Below, piece by piece: positions 52,305-60,411 of a DNA stretch of 64,000 bases. The DNA is taken from the NCBI GenBank assembly GCA_937927415.1, contig CALBDS010000003.1, positions 124,001 to 188,000 on the forward strand. The letters are read 5' to 3'. Source of the DNA: an uncultured Rhodospirillaceae bacterium (GTDB lineage Bacteria > Pseudomonadota > Alphaproteobacteria > Azospirillales > Azospirillaceae). Below the pieces are notes generated by a model. That model searched no databases, was not told where the DNA came from, and worked only from the letters and a program-made list of their open reading frames with translations. Both the position numbers and the translations under genes were made by a program. Positions within the stretch are counted from its first letter, which is position 1. Every line of letters starts with the position of its first letter.

Positions 52305-55300
52305 CCTTTTCGGACCCCAAGCAGCGGCTGCTTCAGCAGCGGCTGGCGGCCGCCGGCCTTGCCCAGTCGGAACAGTCGGTTGCGGCCAGCCGGCCCCGGC
52401 GCGAACAGCACGACGGGCCGACGATCCTGTCGTCGGCCCAGCGCCGCATGTGGTATCTGGCCCAGCTTGCGGCCGGCTCCTCCGCCTATAATTTTTGCCT
52501 GCTGCTGCGGCCCGATCCGATGGATGGGGGGCCGGCGCTGTCTCAGGCCGCGTTGACCGGCGCACTGCATCAGGTGGTGCTGCGGCACGAGATCCTCCGC
52601 ACCCACTATCGGCTGAACGCCGCCAACGCCCCGGAACAGGTGGTGGAACCCGACCTGTTTCCCCGGATCACGGCCATCGACCTGCCGCCGGACGCCGGGG
52701 ACACCCCGGACGCGATGGATGAGCAATTGGACGCGCTGGCGCGCCAGGCACGCGACGAGCCGTTCAATCTTGAAACCGACGCGCCGTTGCGAGCGGTGTT
52801 CGTCCGGTGTCGCGGTGCCGTCGCCGCGGTGATTCTGGTCCTGCCCCACATCGCCGGGGACGGCGGGTCGTTCGGCACGGTGCTGGCCGATCTGGCAAAA
52901 GCCTATGACGCGGGGGCCGGGCCGGGCGCGCTGCCGGCACCGGCCGACATCCGTTACCGGGATTACGCCCTGTGGGAACAGCGCCATCTGGGCGACCCCA
53001 AAGATCCCGCCAGCCTGCACGCCGGACAATTGCGCTTCTGGGGGGCGCAACTGGCGGGGTTGCCGGTGGAACTGCCGCTTCCCTTCGACCGCCCCCGTCC
53101 GGCGCGGCCGACCTATGAGGGGGGGCAGGTGCGCCGCTGGTTGGGGCACGGCCTGTCCAGCGCCTTGCGCAGCACCGTGAAGAGCCTTGGCGGCACGCCG
53201 CTGGCGGCGTTGCAATCCGCGGTCGCCGTCGCGCTGGAGCGTGTCGGGGCGGGCCGCGACATTCCCCTGGGAACCCCGGTGGACCTGCGCCAGGATTCCG
53301 CACTCGATCAGGTTGTCGGGTTCTTCAGCAACACGGTCGTGGTCCGCATCGACCTTCAGCCCGCCGATCCGGCCGGCGACCTGACCTTCGCCGCGTTGCT
53401 TCGCCGGTCCCACGACGCCAGCCTTGCCGCCCTCGACCACCGCGACGTGCCGTTCGAAAGCGTGGTCGAACACATCAATCCCCCCCGCGACGCCGCCCGC
53501 AACCCGCTGTTCGGCGTGATGGTGACGGCCACCCGGCCGTGGTCGGCGCTGCGCTTTGGGACCACCCGCGTCACGGCAGGCGAGCCACGGCAGACCCAGG
53601 CCAAATTCGACCTGACCTTCGTGGTTCATGACGAAGGGGGCGACGGCAGGATCGGCGTGTCCCTGCTGTACGCCCACGATCTCTTCGACGAGGCGACCGC
53701 GCGCCACCTGCTGGCGCTGGTGATCGGCATTCTTGGGCAGGGCGCGCATTGCCCGCAGCTTCGGCTGTCGCAACTGGCGGAATTCGGCGACGGGCGGCTG
53801 GGCGACGGGGCGGCGGACCTCGTGGCGCGGCTGGCGGCGCGGGGGGAAGCACCGGTGGCCACCGCCCGCGCCATCCGGCTGAAGACCGAAGCCGGCGATG
53901 CCGATGTCGCCGCCGCACTGGCCGGGCTTCTGGAACGGCACGACGCGCTGCGCCTGCGCCGCAACCCGGTCGATGGCCGGTGGGATCTGGCCGATGCCGC
54001 CGCCCTGTGGGAAACGCCGGTCTTGCGCAAACAACCGCCCGGCACGGACGGCGATGGCGCCGGCTTCATGGGCTGGCTGCGGGATGACGGCGGGACGGCC
54101 CCCCGCGTTCTCGACATGCGCGCACCCGGCGGTTTGATCGATGACGAATCCTGGTGCGTCCTGCTCGCCGATCTGGCCCCCATCCGGCTCGATGGCGATG
54201 CCCGGCCCCAACAAAGCCGCACCGCGGCATATGGCGCGTGGCTGAACCATACCGCCGCGCTGGCGGCCCGGCCCGACATCGCCGATCTGGCCGCGGCCTG
54301 GCTTGACGTGCTCGACGCGGCGGAGGAGCGCGCGCCCCGGCCGTCCATACCCACGTCCGGCCCGTGGCACCGTGTCGAACGCCGCCTGACGCTGCCCGCC
54401 CTGGGCGCTTGGCCCGATCCGGTCGCCATCCGCGCCGCGGCGGTCGCCGCCCTGCAGGAGAGCTACCGCGATGCGCCGTCGCCGATCCTCGCCGTCATCG
54501 ACGAACCCGATCGCGACCGCGCCCCGACCGGCGGCCCGGATCCCGTCGTCGGCTGGTGCCGGCGCACGTTCCCGCTGCTGCTCACCCCCGGCGGCGCCGA
54601 CGATCCGTCCGGCGCCATCACCGGCGAGCGGGCGGCGAGCTATGGTCTCGCCCGCGATGTCAGCCCGCACACGGCGGGGGTGTTCGATCAAACCCCGTCC
54701 CCGGACGTGACGCTGACCATCACGGTCACCGATCCGGGCGATGCTCCGTCCACTTCCCCCACGGAGCATGGGTTCGAAGGGGACGGCGGGGAGCACTGGA
54801 TGCTCAGCGTCGAGCCTGACGGCGGTGAGGTGCGGCTGATCCTGCACACCCGGCGCACCGACGGCGAGGCTCGGGCGCTTGTTGACGGGTGGAGCGCCGT
54901 CTTTCCCCACCGCGCCGCGGCAATGATCGCCGACACCGGCGGCGGAAGCGACGAGGCGCCGGCCACGGATGCCCCCCTGGTCGAACCGACCCGCTGGGAC
55001 CGCCGCCGCCTGGAGGACACCTTCGGCGCCCTGAGGGAGGTGCTGCCGCTCTCCCCACTGCAAGAAGGGCTGCGTTTCCACGCCGTCGGTGCGGCCGCGG
55101 ACGCGCGGGATGTCTATATTTCGCAAACATCACTGGATCTTGCGGGCGACATCGACGCGGAACGCCTTCATCGCGCCGTGCAGGCGGCGGTTGACCGCGT
55201 GCCATCGATTGCCGCCGGCTTTGCCGAAATCGGCGGGCGCATGGTTCAGGTGGTGCCCGCCGCGGCCGTCATCCCGTGGCGCCAGGAAACCGCCTCCGAC

Positions 55301-58300
55301 GCCGATGACGCCGCCCGGATCGCCGACGAGGATTATCGCGCCCCGTTCGACGCGGCGCGCCCGCCGTTGATCCGTTTCACCCTCATCCGCCTACCGGCGA
55401 AAGACGCGCCCGGTTCCTGCCGGCTGCTGCTGACGGCGCACCACATCCTGCTCGACGGCTGGTCGATCCGCCTGCTGTTCCGTCTGGTGATCGGGCTTTA
55501 CCACGATCCGGCGCGGGTTTCCGCACCGCCGCCGTTCCGCCGTTACCTCGGCTGGCTGGCGCAGCAAAACGCCGAAGAGGCGGAAGGCGTGTGGCGCGCG
55601 GTGCTGGCCGGATCCACGCCGACCATCCTCTACCCGGCGGCGCGGGGGCTGGAGGCGAGCGCCGACCGCAGCGAGGAAGCGGTGGCGACCGTCGGTCCCG
55701 AGCTGACGGCGGCGCTGGCCGGGCTGGCGCGGGCGGCCGCCACCACCATGAGCACGGTGCTGGAACTGGCCTGGGGGACGCTGCTGATGCGGCTCAGCGG
55801 CGCGCCGGACGTGGTGTTCGGCAACGTCGTTTCCGGCCGCCCGGCGGAGATCGAGAACATCGGCGAGATGATCGGCCTGCTGTTCAACACCGTTCCGACA
55901 CGGGTGCAGGTGCGGGGCGATGATTCCATCCGCACGGCACTCCGGTCCCTGCACCGGCAAAAGGCCGTATCCCTTCGCCACTCCCATCGTCCCCTGGCGC
56001 GGCTGCAGCAGATCGCCGGCCACAACCCGCTGTTCGACACCCTGTTCGCCGTCCAGAACCTGCCGGCCTTCGATCCGCCCGCCGATTGCGGTTTCCGGAT
56101 CGGCGACGCACACGTGCGCGATGCGACCCATTACCCGCTCAGCATGGCGGTCACCCCGACCGACAGCGCCATCGGGTTGCGGCTGATGTTCCGCAACGAC
56201 GTGGTTCCGGCGGAACAGGCCGCGGCACTCCTCCGGGCCTATGTCCGTGTTTTCGAAGCCTTCGTCGCGACCCCGGACGCCCCGTTGCTGCGGGTGGACG
56301 CGCTGCCGGCCGGCAGCCCCCTGCTGCCCCGCTCGGTGTCGGGCGAGCCGCTGGAGATCGGTTCCCTTTCGGTGGCGGACCTGTTCGCCCGGCAAGCGGC
56401 CGCCACGCCGGAGGCCTGCGCGGTCGTCGCCGGGGCGACCCGGCTCACCTTTGCCGCGTTGTCCGCCGCGGCCAACCGCCTTGCCCATCGTCTTCAGACG
56501 CTGGGCGTCCAGCCCGAACACCGGGTGGCGCTGCTCCTGCCGCGGTCGGAACAGATGATAGTGGCGCTGTTCGGCGTGTTCGCGGCGCACGCGGCTTATG
56601 TCCCGATCGATACGGCAACGCCCGCCAACCGGATCCGCTCCATACTCGACCAGTCCCAACCCACGGTCATCCTGACCGTGGGCGCGTTGGCGGGGCGGCT
56701 GCCGGCCGAATACGCGGCCGATCCCCGCGTCGTCGTCCTGGACGCTCCCGCCGTTCGCGATGAGCTGGCGGAACAGCCGGAAACGCCGCCCCGGACCATC
56801 CGCCCGGCCGGTCTGGACCATCTGGCCTATATCATCTTCACGTCCGGCTCGACCGGGGAGCCGAAGGGGGTCGCCGTCCCCTACCGCGGCCTCACGAACA
56901 TGTTCGTCAATCACCGCAAGGCCATCTTCGCGCCGGTGCTGGCGGCCCAGAACGGCCGGCGGCTGAGGATCGCGCACACCACCTCCTTCGCCTTCGATGC
57001 CTCGTGGGAGCAATTGCTGTGGCTGCTGGCGGGGCACGAGGTGCATGTGATCGACGACGATCTGCGCCGCGACCCCGACCGGCTGCTGCCGCTGTTCGAT
57101 CAGGAGGAGATCGACGCCTTCGACGTGACGCCGACCTATGGCGAATATCTGGTGCAGCACGGCCTGCTTGAGCGGGACCGCCCGCAAGGACGGCCGGGAA
57201 CCGCCGGGGTGGTTTTCGTCTCCCTGGGCGGGGAAGCGGTGGGGGAAGCCCTGTGGAGCCGCCTGCGCGATGCGCCGGGCGTCGGCGCGTACAACCTTTA
57301 TGGGCCGACCGAATACACCATCAACGCCCTGGGGGCCGACCTTGGCGACAGCCCCGACCCCACCGTGGGGCGGCCGATCGCCAACACCGACGCCTATATC
57401 CTCGGCCCCGGCCTGCTGCCGGCCCCGGTCGGGGTGATCGGCGAGCTTTACCTGGGCGGCGTCGGGCTGGCGCGCGGCTATGTCGGCCGAGCGGCCGGAA
57501 CCGCCGAGCGTTTCATCGCCAACCCGTTCGGCACTCCCGGTTCCCGGCTCTACCGCACCGGCGACCTTGCACGCTGGCGGCCCGACGGCAACATCGACTT
57601 CCTCGGCCGTTCGGACAATCAGTTGAAAATCCGCGGCTACCGCATCGAACCCGCCGAAATCGAAAACGCGCTGGTCGCCATGCCCGGCGTGAAACGGGCG
57701 GTGGCGGTGGGGCGGCCGTCGCAGGACGGTTCTTTGCGCCTGATCGCCTATGTCGTGTGCGAACCGGGCGCGCCCGACACCGAATCGCTGCGGGACCAAC
57801 TGCGGACCCGTCTGCCCTCATATATGGTGCCATCGGCGATCATGGCGGTGGACGACCTGCCGATGACCGTCAACGGCAAGCTTGACGTTGCCGCACTGCC
57901 GGCCCCCACCGCCGACAAGGGCACGGCAGCCCCGCCGCTGACCGCCACCGAACGGGCGGTGTGCGATGCGTTCGCCACCGTGCTCGACCACCATCCGGTC
58001 GGCCGTTTCGATGATTTCTTCGATCTCGGCGGCCATTCCCTGCTGACGGTGCGGCTGGTGGGCCTGCTGCGGGACAGCGCCGGTGCCGCGGTCAGCGTGC
58101 GCCAGATCTACGACCATCCCACGCCGGCCGCGCTGGCGGCGGCGCTGGACGCGGCCAGGGCCGCCCCCGCCGGCACGGATCCGGGCCGGGAACAGCCGTC
58201 CAGCGATGAACGCGACATCGCGCTGATCGATGAACGCGACATCGCGCTGATGCGCGCCGACGCCGTTCTGCCGCCGGACATCACCCGCCCCGCCGCCGTG

Positions 58301-59470
58301 TGCCCCGTCCGGCCGGCGCTGGGAACGATCCGCTCCGTGCTGCTGACCGGGGCGGCCGGCTTCCTCGGCTCCTACATCCTGGCGGAACTGCTCACCCGCA
58401 CCACCGCGACCATCCATTGCCTGGTCCGGGCACAGGATGGGGCGGCGGCGCTGGCCAGGGTCCGGGGGGCGATGGCGGCCTATGGCCTGTGGGACGATGC
58501 CTTCGCGCAACGGCTGGTCGGGGTTCCCGGCGATCTGACCCTTCCGCGTCTGGGCCTGACGCCGGAAGCGGCGGCGGCACTCGCCGGCCACGCCGACGTG
58601 ATCGTCCACAACGGCGGGGCAACCAACGAATTCGATTCCTACGCCCGTCTGGCCGTCACCAATGTGGCCGGCGCCACGGAGGTGCTGCGGTTGGCGGTCA
58701 GCGGGGGACGCGCGGTTCCGGTTCATTTCGTCTCCACCGCGTCGGTGGTCGCCCGGCGGGGGACCAACCCGCCGGTGATCGGCGAAGACACCCACCTGAG
58801 CGCGCCGGAGGTGGAACCGACCGGCTACGTTCAAAGCAAGTGGGTCGCCGAAGAGCTGATGCAGGCCGCGGCGCAACGGGGGCTTCCGGTGACGGTCCAT
58901 CGCCCCGGCCGGGTCAGCGGGCACAGCGTGACCGGGGCGTGCAGCACCGCCATCGGCTTTTGGCACTTCATCCGCGCCATGCTCGTCCTGGGTGCGGCAC
59001 CGGAGTTGCGCGCCGGGCGGCTGACCCTCGCACCCGTCGATTACGTGGCGCAGGCCCTGACCATGCTGATCGAGCGCGGCGATGCGGACGGCGGTTCGTT
59101 CGCGGCCTATCACCTGTCCAACCGCTCCCAGACCAGCATCGGGGCCATCATGGCCGCGGCACGGCGGGCGGGCTACGCGGTGGAAACCATGCCCTTCGCC
59201 GCCTGGCGCGCCCGTCTGGCCCACGCGGCGGAGGAACGGGCCAGGCAGGGCGACGATACCCTGACGCCGGTGCTGTTGCTGGCGGGGCATATCGACAAAT
59301 ACGACGGTTCCACGATGGAATCGGCGCTGGGACAGGATCGGGTCATCGCGGCGCTGGCGGGAACCGGCATCGCACCGCCGCCGATCACCGACGCCATCCT
59401 CGACCGCTACATCGGGTATTTCGCCGGGGTCGGCTTCTTCCCGCCGCCTTCCGGTGCAGGCACACGGTAA
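52301..59470 (+). CDS. NRPS: C - degenerate E-like - C - A - PCP - thioester reductase
   Basis: 2389 residues. First C domain (15-450) has PHIAGDG at about 182 in place of HHxxxDG, keeping the catalytic second His. At 480-870 is an epimerase-like domain that keeps DDESW (about 614) and VGWCRRTFP (about 749) but has lost both active histidines. A second C domain (905-1340) has intact HHILLDG at about 1046. A domain 1355-1860: positions read D-A-E-D-S-G-L-I-N-K, resembling the hydroxyornithine/ornithine code in its last four letters. Carrier at about 1905 (LGGHSLL). C-terminal thioester reductase 2011-2380 with TGAAGFLG NADPH loop and YVQSK. The chain would be released as an aldehyde or alcohol. 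ATG overlaps the decarboxylase stop. Confidence 0.93.
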   Translation: MTFSDPKQRLLQQRLAAAGLAQSEQSVAASRPRREQHDGPTILSSAQRRMWYLAQLAAGSSAYNFCLLLRPDPMDGGPALSQAALTGALHQVVLRHEILRTHYRLNAANAPEQVVEPDLFPRITAIDLPPDAGDTPDAMDEQLDALARQARDEPFNLETDAPLRAVFVRCRGAVAAVILVLPHIAGDGGSFGTVLADLAKAYDAGAGPGALPAPADIRYRDYALWEQRHLGDPKDPASLHAGQLRFWGAQLAGLPVELPLPFDRPRPARPTYEGGQVRRWLGHGLSSALRSTVKSLGGTPLAALQSAVAVALERVGAGRDIPLGTPVDLRQDSALDQVVGFFSNTVVVRIDLQPADPAGDLTFAALLRRSHDASLAALDHRDVPFESVVEHINPPRDAARNPLFGVMVTATRPWSALRFGTTRVTAGEPRQTQAKFDLTFVVHDEGGDGRIGVSLLYAHDLFDEATARHLLALVIGILGQGAHCPQLRLSQLAEFGDGRLGDGAADLVARLAARGEAPVATARAIRLKTEAGDADVAAALAGLLERHDALRLRRNPVDGRWDLADAAALWETPVLRKQPPGTDGDGAGFMGWLRDDGGTAPRVLDMRAPGGLIDDESWCVLLADLAPIRLDGDARPQQSRTAAYGAWLNHTAALAARPDIADLAAAWLDVLDAAEERAPRPSIPTSGPWHRVERRLTLPALGAWPDPVAIRAAAVAALQESYRDAPSPILAVIDEPDRDRAPTGGPDPVVGWCRRTFPLLLTPGGADDPSGAITGERAASYGLARDVSPHTAGVFDQTPSPDVTLTITVTDPGDAPSTSPTEHGFEGDGGEHWMLSVEPDGGEVRLILHTRRTDGEARALVDGWSAVFPHRAAAMIADTGGGSDEAPATDAPLVEPTRWDRRRLEDTFGALREVLPLSPLQEGLRFHAVGAAADARDVYISQTSLDLAGDIDAERLHRAVQAAVDRVPSIAAGFAEIGGRMVQVVPAAAVIPWRQETASDADDAARIADEDYRAPFDAARPPLIRFTLIRLPAKDAPGSCRLLLTAHHILLDGWSIRLLFRLVIGLYHDPARVSAPPPFRRYLGWLAQQNAEEAEGVWRAVLAGSTPTILYPAARGLEASADRSEEAVATVGPELTAALAGLARAAATTMSTVLELAWGTLLMRLSGAPDVVFGNVVSGRPAEIENIGEMIGLLFNTVPTRVQVRGDDSIRTALRSLHRQKAVSLRHSHRPLARLQQIAGHNPLFDTLFAVQNLPAFDPPADCGFRIGDAHVRDATHYPLSMAVTPTDSAIGLRLMFRNDVVPAEQAAALLRAYVRVFEAFVATPDAPLLRVDALPAGSPLLPRSVSGEPLEIGSLSVADLFARQAAATPEACAVVAGATRLTFAALSAAANRLAHRLQTLGVQPEHRVALLLPRSEQMIVALFGVFAAHAAYVPIDTATPANRIRSILDQSQPTVILTVGALAGRLPAEYAADPRVVVLDAPAVRDELAEQPETPPRTIRPAGLDHLAYIIFTSGSTGEPKGVAVPYRGLTNMFVNHRKAIFAPVLAAQNGRRLRIAHTTSFAFDASWEQLLWLLAGHEVHVIDDDLRRDPDRLLPLFDQEEIDAFDVTPTYGEYLVQHGLLERDRPQGRPGTAGVVFVSLGGEAVGEALWSRLRDAPGVGAYNLYGPTEYTINALGADLGDSPDPTVGRPIANTDAYILGPGLLPAPVGVIGELYLGGVGLARGYVGRAAGTAERFIANPFGTPGSRLYRTGDLARWRPDGNIDFLGRSDNQLKIRGYRIEPAEIENALVAMPGVKRAVAVGRPSQDGSLRLIAYVVCEPGAPDTESLRDQLRTRLPSYMVPSAIMAVDDLPMTVNGKLDVAALPAPTADKGTAAPPLTATERAVCDAFATVLDHHPVGRFDDFFDLGGHSLLTVRLVGLLRDSAGAAVSVRQIYDHPTPAALAAALDAARAAPAGTDPGREQPSSDERDIALIDERDIALMRADAVLPPDITRPAAVCPVRPALGTIRSVLLTGAAGFLGSYILAELLTRTTATIHCLVRAQDGAAALARVRGAMAAYGLWDDAFAQRLVGVPGDLTLPRLGLTPEAAAALAGHADVIVHNGGATNEFDSYARLAVTNVAGATEVLRLAVSGGRAVPVHFVSTASVVARRGTNPPVIGEDTHLSAPEVEPTGYVQSKWVAEELMQAAAQRGLPVTVHRPGRVSGHSVTGACSTAIGFWHFIRAMLVLGAAPELRAGRLTLAPVDYVAQALTMLIERGDADGGSFAAYHLSNRSQTSIGAIMAAARRAGYAVETMPFAAWRARLAHAAEERARQGDDTLTPVLLLAGHIDKYDGSTMESALGQDRVIAALAGTGIAPPPITDAILDRYIGYFAGVGFFPPPSGAGTR
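58205..58252 (+). repeat. 24-base tandem duplication in the PCP-reductase linker
   Basis: Two copies (58205-58228, 58229-58252), differing at the last base, encode DERDIALI and DERDIALM. They lengthen the linker between carrier and thioester reductase. Confidence 0.85.
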
Positions 59471-59479
59471 AGGGGGCAC

Positions 59480-59503
59480 GGCGGGGCGGTCTACCGCCCC
59501 GCC
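59480..59503. terminator. Hairpin between convergent NRPS and TetR genes
   Basis: An eleven-base perfect stem GGCGGGGCGGT/ACCGCCCCGCC... with a CT loop lies ten bases after the NRPS stop; the TetR stop codon falls at its loop. It could end transcription from both sides. There is no T tract. Confidence 0.45.
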
Positions 59504-60138
59504 CCCCGCAGGAACAGCGTCCACGCCTGATCGAAGAACCGATCCTGCGCCGCCGCCGTGGCGTAGGTCGAACGCCCCATCATCGCATCGTTCGACGGGC
59601 CGAAAACGATGGAGTGCAGCAAATGAAGGGCGATAGCGTGCGGGGGACCGTCAACCAGCGTGCCGGCCGCCTGGGCTTCCGACACCAGGGCGACGAGCCG
59701 GTCCATGATCGGGTCGCTTTCCCATTGGTCGTGACGGTCTTCGCCGAAAACGATGGCCTCGCTCAGCGCGATCCGGTTGAACGCGATCATGTCCGGGTCG
59801 AGATTGACCGCCAGACACCAGCGGGCGACCCGCCGCAACCGTGCCAAGGCGTCGCCGTCGCGGTCGGCGGTGTGGATTTCCTGTTCCAGACGCTCCAGGG
59901 TCCGGGCGCGCATGCGCTCCACCACCGCCTCGAAAAGGGCGACCTTCGAGGGGAAGCGGCGGTAAATCGTGTCCTTGCCGGCGCTGCAGGCCGAAGCCAC
60001 CTGTTCGATCGACGTGGCCGCAAAGCCCTGGGCGGCAAAAAGCTGGGCAGCGGTGTCGATGATCCGATTGGATGTTTCGGCGGCATCCTCCTTCGGCGGC
60101 CTGCCGATCCGCGCTTTGGTCCGTGGCGCTTGCGTCAT
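59491..60138 (-). CDS. TetR-family transcriptional repressor (AefR-like C-terminus)
   Basis: 215 residues. N-terminal TetR helix-turn-helix: RIIDTAAQLFAAQGFAATSIEQVASACSAGKDTIYRRFPSKVALFEAVV. The C-terminal part (LDPDMIAFNRIALSEAIVFGE) is like the AefR group. AGGGGAA lies six bases before the ATG at 60138. It faces away from the receptor gene; the palindromic operator at 60299-60317 lies in the shared gap, and near-identical operators precede isochorismate synthase and the NRPS operon. So it is the likely binder of GACGG-N2-CCGTC-type sites and a local regulator of siderophore genes, perhaps sensing the siderophore or a precursor. That is inference from context. Confidence 0.9.
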   Translation of the reverse strand: MTQAPRTKARIGRPPKEDAAETSNRIIDTAAQLFAAQGFAATSIEQVASACSAGKDTIYRRFPSKVALFEAVVERMRARTLERLEQEIHTADRDGDALARLRRVARWCLAVNLDPDMIAFNRIALSEAIVFGEDRHDQWESDPIMDRLVALVSEAQAAGTLVDGPPHAIALHLLHSIVFGPSNDAMMGRSTYATAAAQDRFFDQAWTLFLRGAGR

Positions 60139-60291
60139 CGTTCCCCTGCATGCCCGCCCCGACTGCCGGCGGGTCGCTTCCGTCCCGTTTCGGCGTCCTT
60201 CCTATCAGACGGGAACCACCCCGCCAACGCTTAAACACGGTCCCGCCCCGCCCTACTCCCTTGCGCATCGGCACTGTGCGTCCGCAAGATA

Positions 60292-60362
60292 TTATCTGGA
60301 CGGGACCGTACCGTTTGTTTTATAGAGACCCCAGATTTGCGAATGATGTGCATTTGCACATA
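60292..60362 (+). promoter_or_regulatory. Composite operator/promoter C, before the TonB receptor
   Basis: Operator GACGGGACCGTACCGTTTG (60299-60317), TGGACG as possible -35, TTATAG as -10 (60320-60325), then AATGATGTGCATTTGCAC (60342-60359) as Fur-like box. The offset from CTGGACG to GATGTG is 49 bases. The receptor ATG lies 50 bases further on. The rest of the 273-base gap back to the TetR gene shows nothing else. Confidence 0.65.
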
Positions 60363-60411
60363 TTGGATTGCATCCGCTCCTCACGAACACCAATGGGAAG
60401 GGATCAGGCGT

